A DNA stretch of 64,000 nt, from NCBI RefSeq assembly GCF_007830615.1, contig NZ_VLLI01000012.1, positions 62,001 to 126,000 of the forward strand. The letters run 5' to 3'. The notes below the pieces were generated by a model. The model worked only from the letters and a program-made list of their open reading frames with translations, ran no database searches and was not told where the DNA came from. Below, piece after piece: positions 62,743 to 64,000 of this stretch. Position numbers and translations under genes: made by a program. The stretch is from Mucilaginibacter frigoritolerans (lineage in GTDB: Bacteria > Bacteroidota > Bacteroidia > Sphingobacteriales > Sphingobacteriaceae). Each line of letters opens with the position of its first letter. Positions within the stretch are counted from its first letter, which is position 1.

Positions 62743-62967
62743 ACAGTTAATTATTTAAAAATGAGTAAAATAACTTATTTCAAACTATAGGAAAATGAAA
62801 GTTTTTACAAAATCGAGAACTTTTAATCAATTCAATTGTCGTAATATACCAGCAAGATTGGCTTAACTCCCCCTTTTATTGTGAGTTAAACCAAGGTAAA
62901 TTAGTACATAAATAATGGATTGATTAATAACCAAATCCGGAATTAAGAATCAATAATATTTACTGAT

Positions 62968-63351
62968 ATGTTTAAAGACATCAAAGCAATTAGTGGTTTT
63001 TCGGTCAATGACCTGCAAAAAGCCAAAGAGTTTTATCACCATAAGCTTGGGATAGCGCTTTCTGAAGAAAAGATGGGTATTTTAAAATTACATTTTAATG
63101 GAGGGGGTACGGTTATTATTTATCCAAAGCCTAACCATGAGCCTGCCACTTTTACTATACTTAATTTCCCGGTACCTGATGTAGAGAAAGCAGTTGATGA
63201 GTTAACCACGCTAGGTATTACTTTCGAGCAGTACGGTGAACCCATAAAAACAAATGAAAAGGGAATATTGAAAGGGAATGAAAACGGGCCTGATATTGCC
63301 TGGTTTAAAGACCCGGCAGGTAATATTTTATCCGTATTACAAGAAAGCTGA
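62968..63351 (+). CDS. VOC-fold (glyoxalase/bleomycin resistance) protein
   Basis: 127 aa. Two beta-alpha-beta-beta-beta units: ISGFSVNDLQKAKEFYHHKLG (about 8-28) and FPVPDVEKAVDELTTLGI. Metal-ligand candidates are His, Glu and Glu at the usual positions, but the set is incomplete by eye. The family includes dioxygenases, isomerases and binding proteins. It converges on another VOC gene, and the stop codons are 10 nt apart. Confidence 0.85.
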   Translation: MFKDIKAISGFSVNDLQKAKEFYHHKLGIALSEEKMGILKLHFNGGGTVIIYPKPNHEPATFTILNFPVPDVEKAVDELTTLGITFEQYGEPIKTNEKGILKGNENGPDIAWFKDPAGNILSVLQES

Positions 63352-63360
63352 TTCAGATTT

Positions 63361-63714
63361 TTATTTTTTTATAGCCTGCCCTACAAACATCAATGTTTTA
63401 GTATGGGGGATAATGATATGCAATTCGCGCATACCGTATTCCCGGTCAAATGGCGCACGCACCTTCATATCATCCAGTTTATCTTTAATACTTTCCCATA
63501 ATTTATCAATTGCATCTACCTCCAGGTAAAACTCCATTTCGCCAATATCAGTACCAGCATTAAGGATGTGAATAGATAGATGATCCTTAAATAAAACGGC
63601 ATAATTATCAGTATTCAAAAAAGGAGTAAAACTAAAAAGCTCCACAAAGAAACGGGATGTTTCCGCAATATTGTACGATGGAATCATCGGGCTTAAATAA
63701 ACTGCTTTATACAT
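63361..63714 (-). CDS. VOC-fold protein
   Basis: 117 aa. N-terminal half MYKAVYLSPMIPSYNIAETSRFFVELFSF and later GEMEFYLEVDAIDKLWESIKDKL, then ELHIIIPHTKTLMF at the end, fit the VOC fold. Function unknown. Divergent from the methyltransferase gene, with a 9-bp inverted repeat between them. Confidence 0.75.
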   Translation of the reverse strand: MYKAVYLSPMIPSYNIAETSRFFVELFSFTPFLNTDNYAVLFKDHLSIHILNAGTDIGEMEFYLEVDAIDKLWESIKDKLDDMKVRAPFDREYGMRELHIIIPHTKTLMFVGQAIKK

Positions 63715-63772
63715 AATTGCCTTATTTAAGATGATTATTTATTTTGCTTTTTTTATGTTTAACATCGTTTAA

Positions 63773-63804
63773 TTATAGAATGTTTACAATAAAATATTCT
63801 ATAA
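63773..63804. promoter_or_regulatory. 9-bp perfect inverted repeat between divergent genes
   Basis: TTATAGAAT (63773-63781) and ATTCTATAA (63796-63804), spacer of 14 nt, in the 125-nt gap between the VOC gene (start 63714) and the methyltransferase (start 63840). It could be a shared operator. Confidence 0.55.
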
Positions 63805-63839
63805 TCTGACGCTATTAAAAATACACAATCTGAATATAA

Positions 63840-64000
63840 ATGGAAGCTATTTATAATACCATTGGTAATGGATATAACTTCACGCGTAAAGCAGATCCGT
63901 ATTTAACCAGCAGGATAATACATTTTTTGCAACCGCAAACTAAAGCTACATATCTTGATATTGGATGCGGAACCGGGAATTACACTATCGCCTTATCAAA
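63840..64000 (+). CDS. SAM-dependent methyltransferase, N-terminal part (cut by window edge)
   Basis: The first 53 codons from ATG 63840. The SAM-binding motif I YLDIGCGTGNYTIAL begins at about residue 39. Substrate unknown; the rest lies beyond the window. Confidence 0.85.
   Translation, partial: MEAIYNTIGNGYNFTRKADPYLTSRIIHFLQPQTKATYLDIGCGTGNYTIALS

Noticed and set aside
1..64000. tRNA, rRNA, prophage, defence system or transposase
   Set aside because: I looked for cloverleaf ends, integrases, transposases and restriction or toxin genes and found none.

Overview
The window is an ordinary, gene-dense stretch of a Bacteroidetes chromosome, most likely Sphingobacteriaceae (Pedobacter/Mucilaginibacter type). 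Support: a short (~287 aa) primary sigma factor, GldC, VF530/DUF2132, a CcmB/C/D/E/F cytochrome c maturation set of the Bacteroidetes kind, TAnnTTTG-like promoter boxes, few Shine-Dalgarno sites and AT-rich codon use. I see no rRNA, tRNA, CRISPR array, insertion sequence, prophage or plasmid function.

Layout. 0-3.4 kb: 3' end of gltB and all of gltD (glutamate synthase). 3.6-9.6 kb: truA, a degenerate DEAD-box protein, VF530, a START-domain protein, a YdeI-type protein, a HAD-like protein and an S41 lipoprotein protease. 9.6-18.4 kb: smc, an NAD(P)-binding protein, a PhzF-type isomerase, a pair made of a four-module glycogen-binding-type protein and a two-lobed aspartic protease, and rpoD. 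18.5-27.4 kb: metallo-hydrolase, a stand-alone pre-ATP-grasp-like protein, lolD-type ATPase, sucC, a small protein, ftsE-type ATPase, grpE-dnaJ and an ABC-2 exporter pair. 27.4-35.1 kb: Ppx/GppA, a lipid-type operon (Lgt-like enzyme, Tes/MJ0619-type radical SAM enzyme cut by an in-frame TAA, small membrane protein), M1 peptidase, AraC regulator, M48 protease. 35.1-38.6 kb: maf, kdsC, iscX, fdx, a DUF2520 protein and a PhyH dioxygenase. 38.6-49.5 kb: ccmF, ccmE, gdhA, ccmD, ccmC, a CarboxypepD-type outer-membrane-associated protein, a porin/Rieske/di-heme-cytochrome operon, ccmB. 49.6-57.6 kb: ogt, cheB-cheR-hybrid kinase, gldC with two small membrane proteins, and an active RhlE-type helicase. 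57.7-64 kb: SGNH hydrolase, esterase, a small membrane ORF, glycoside hydrolase, ferritin, two VOC proteins and the start of a methyltransferase.

Most noteworthy: (1) the Lgt-like / radical SAM / membrane-protein operon at 28.35-30.75 kb, which looks like an uncharacterised membrane-lipid modification system, with the radical SAM gene interrupted by one in-frame stop codon; (2) a series of word-like quasi-palindromic intergenic elements, four of them in consecutive gaps between sucC and dnaJ and a fifth, related to the fourth, beside gdhA; (3) a DEAD-box paralogue that has lost helicase motifs II, III, V and VI; (4) TAnnTTTG boxes placed 4-5 nt before start codons, suggesting leaderless mRNAs; (5) a CxxxY-type CcmE; and (6) the tandem carbohydrate-binding-module protein paired with an aspartic protease.
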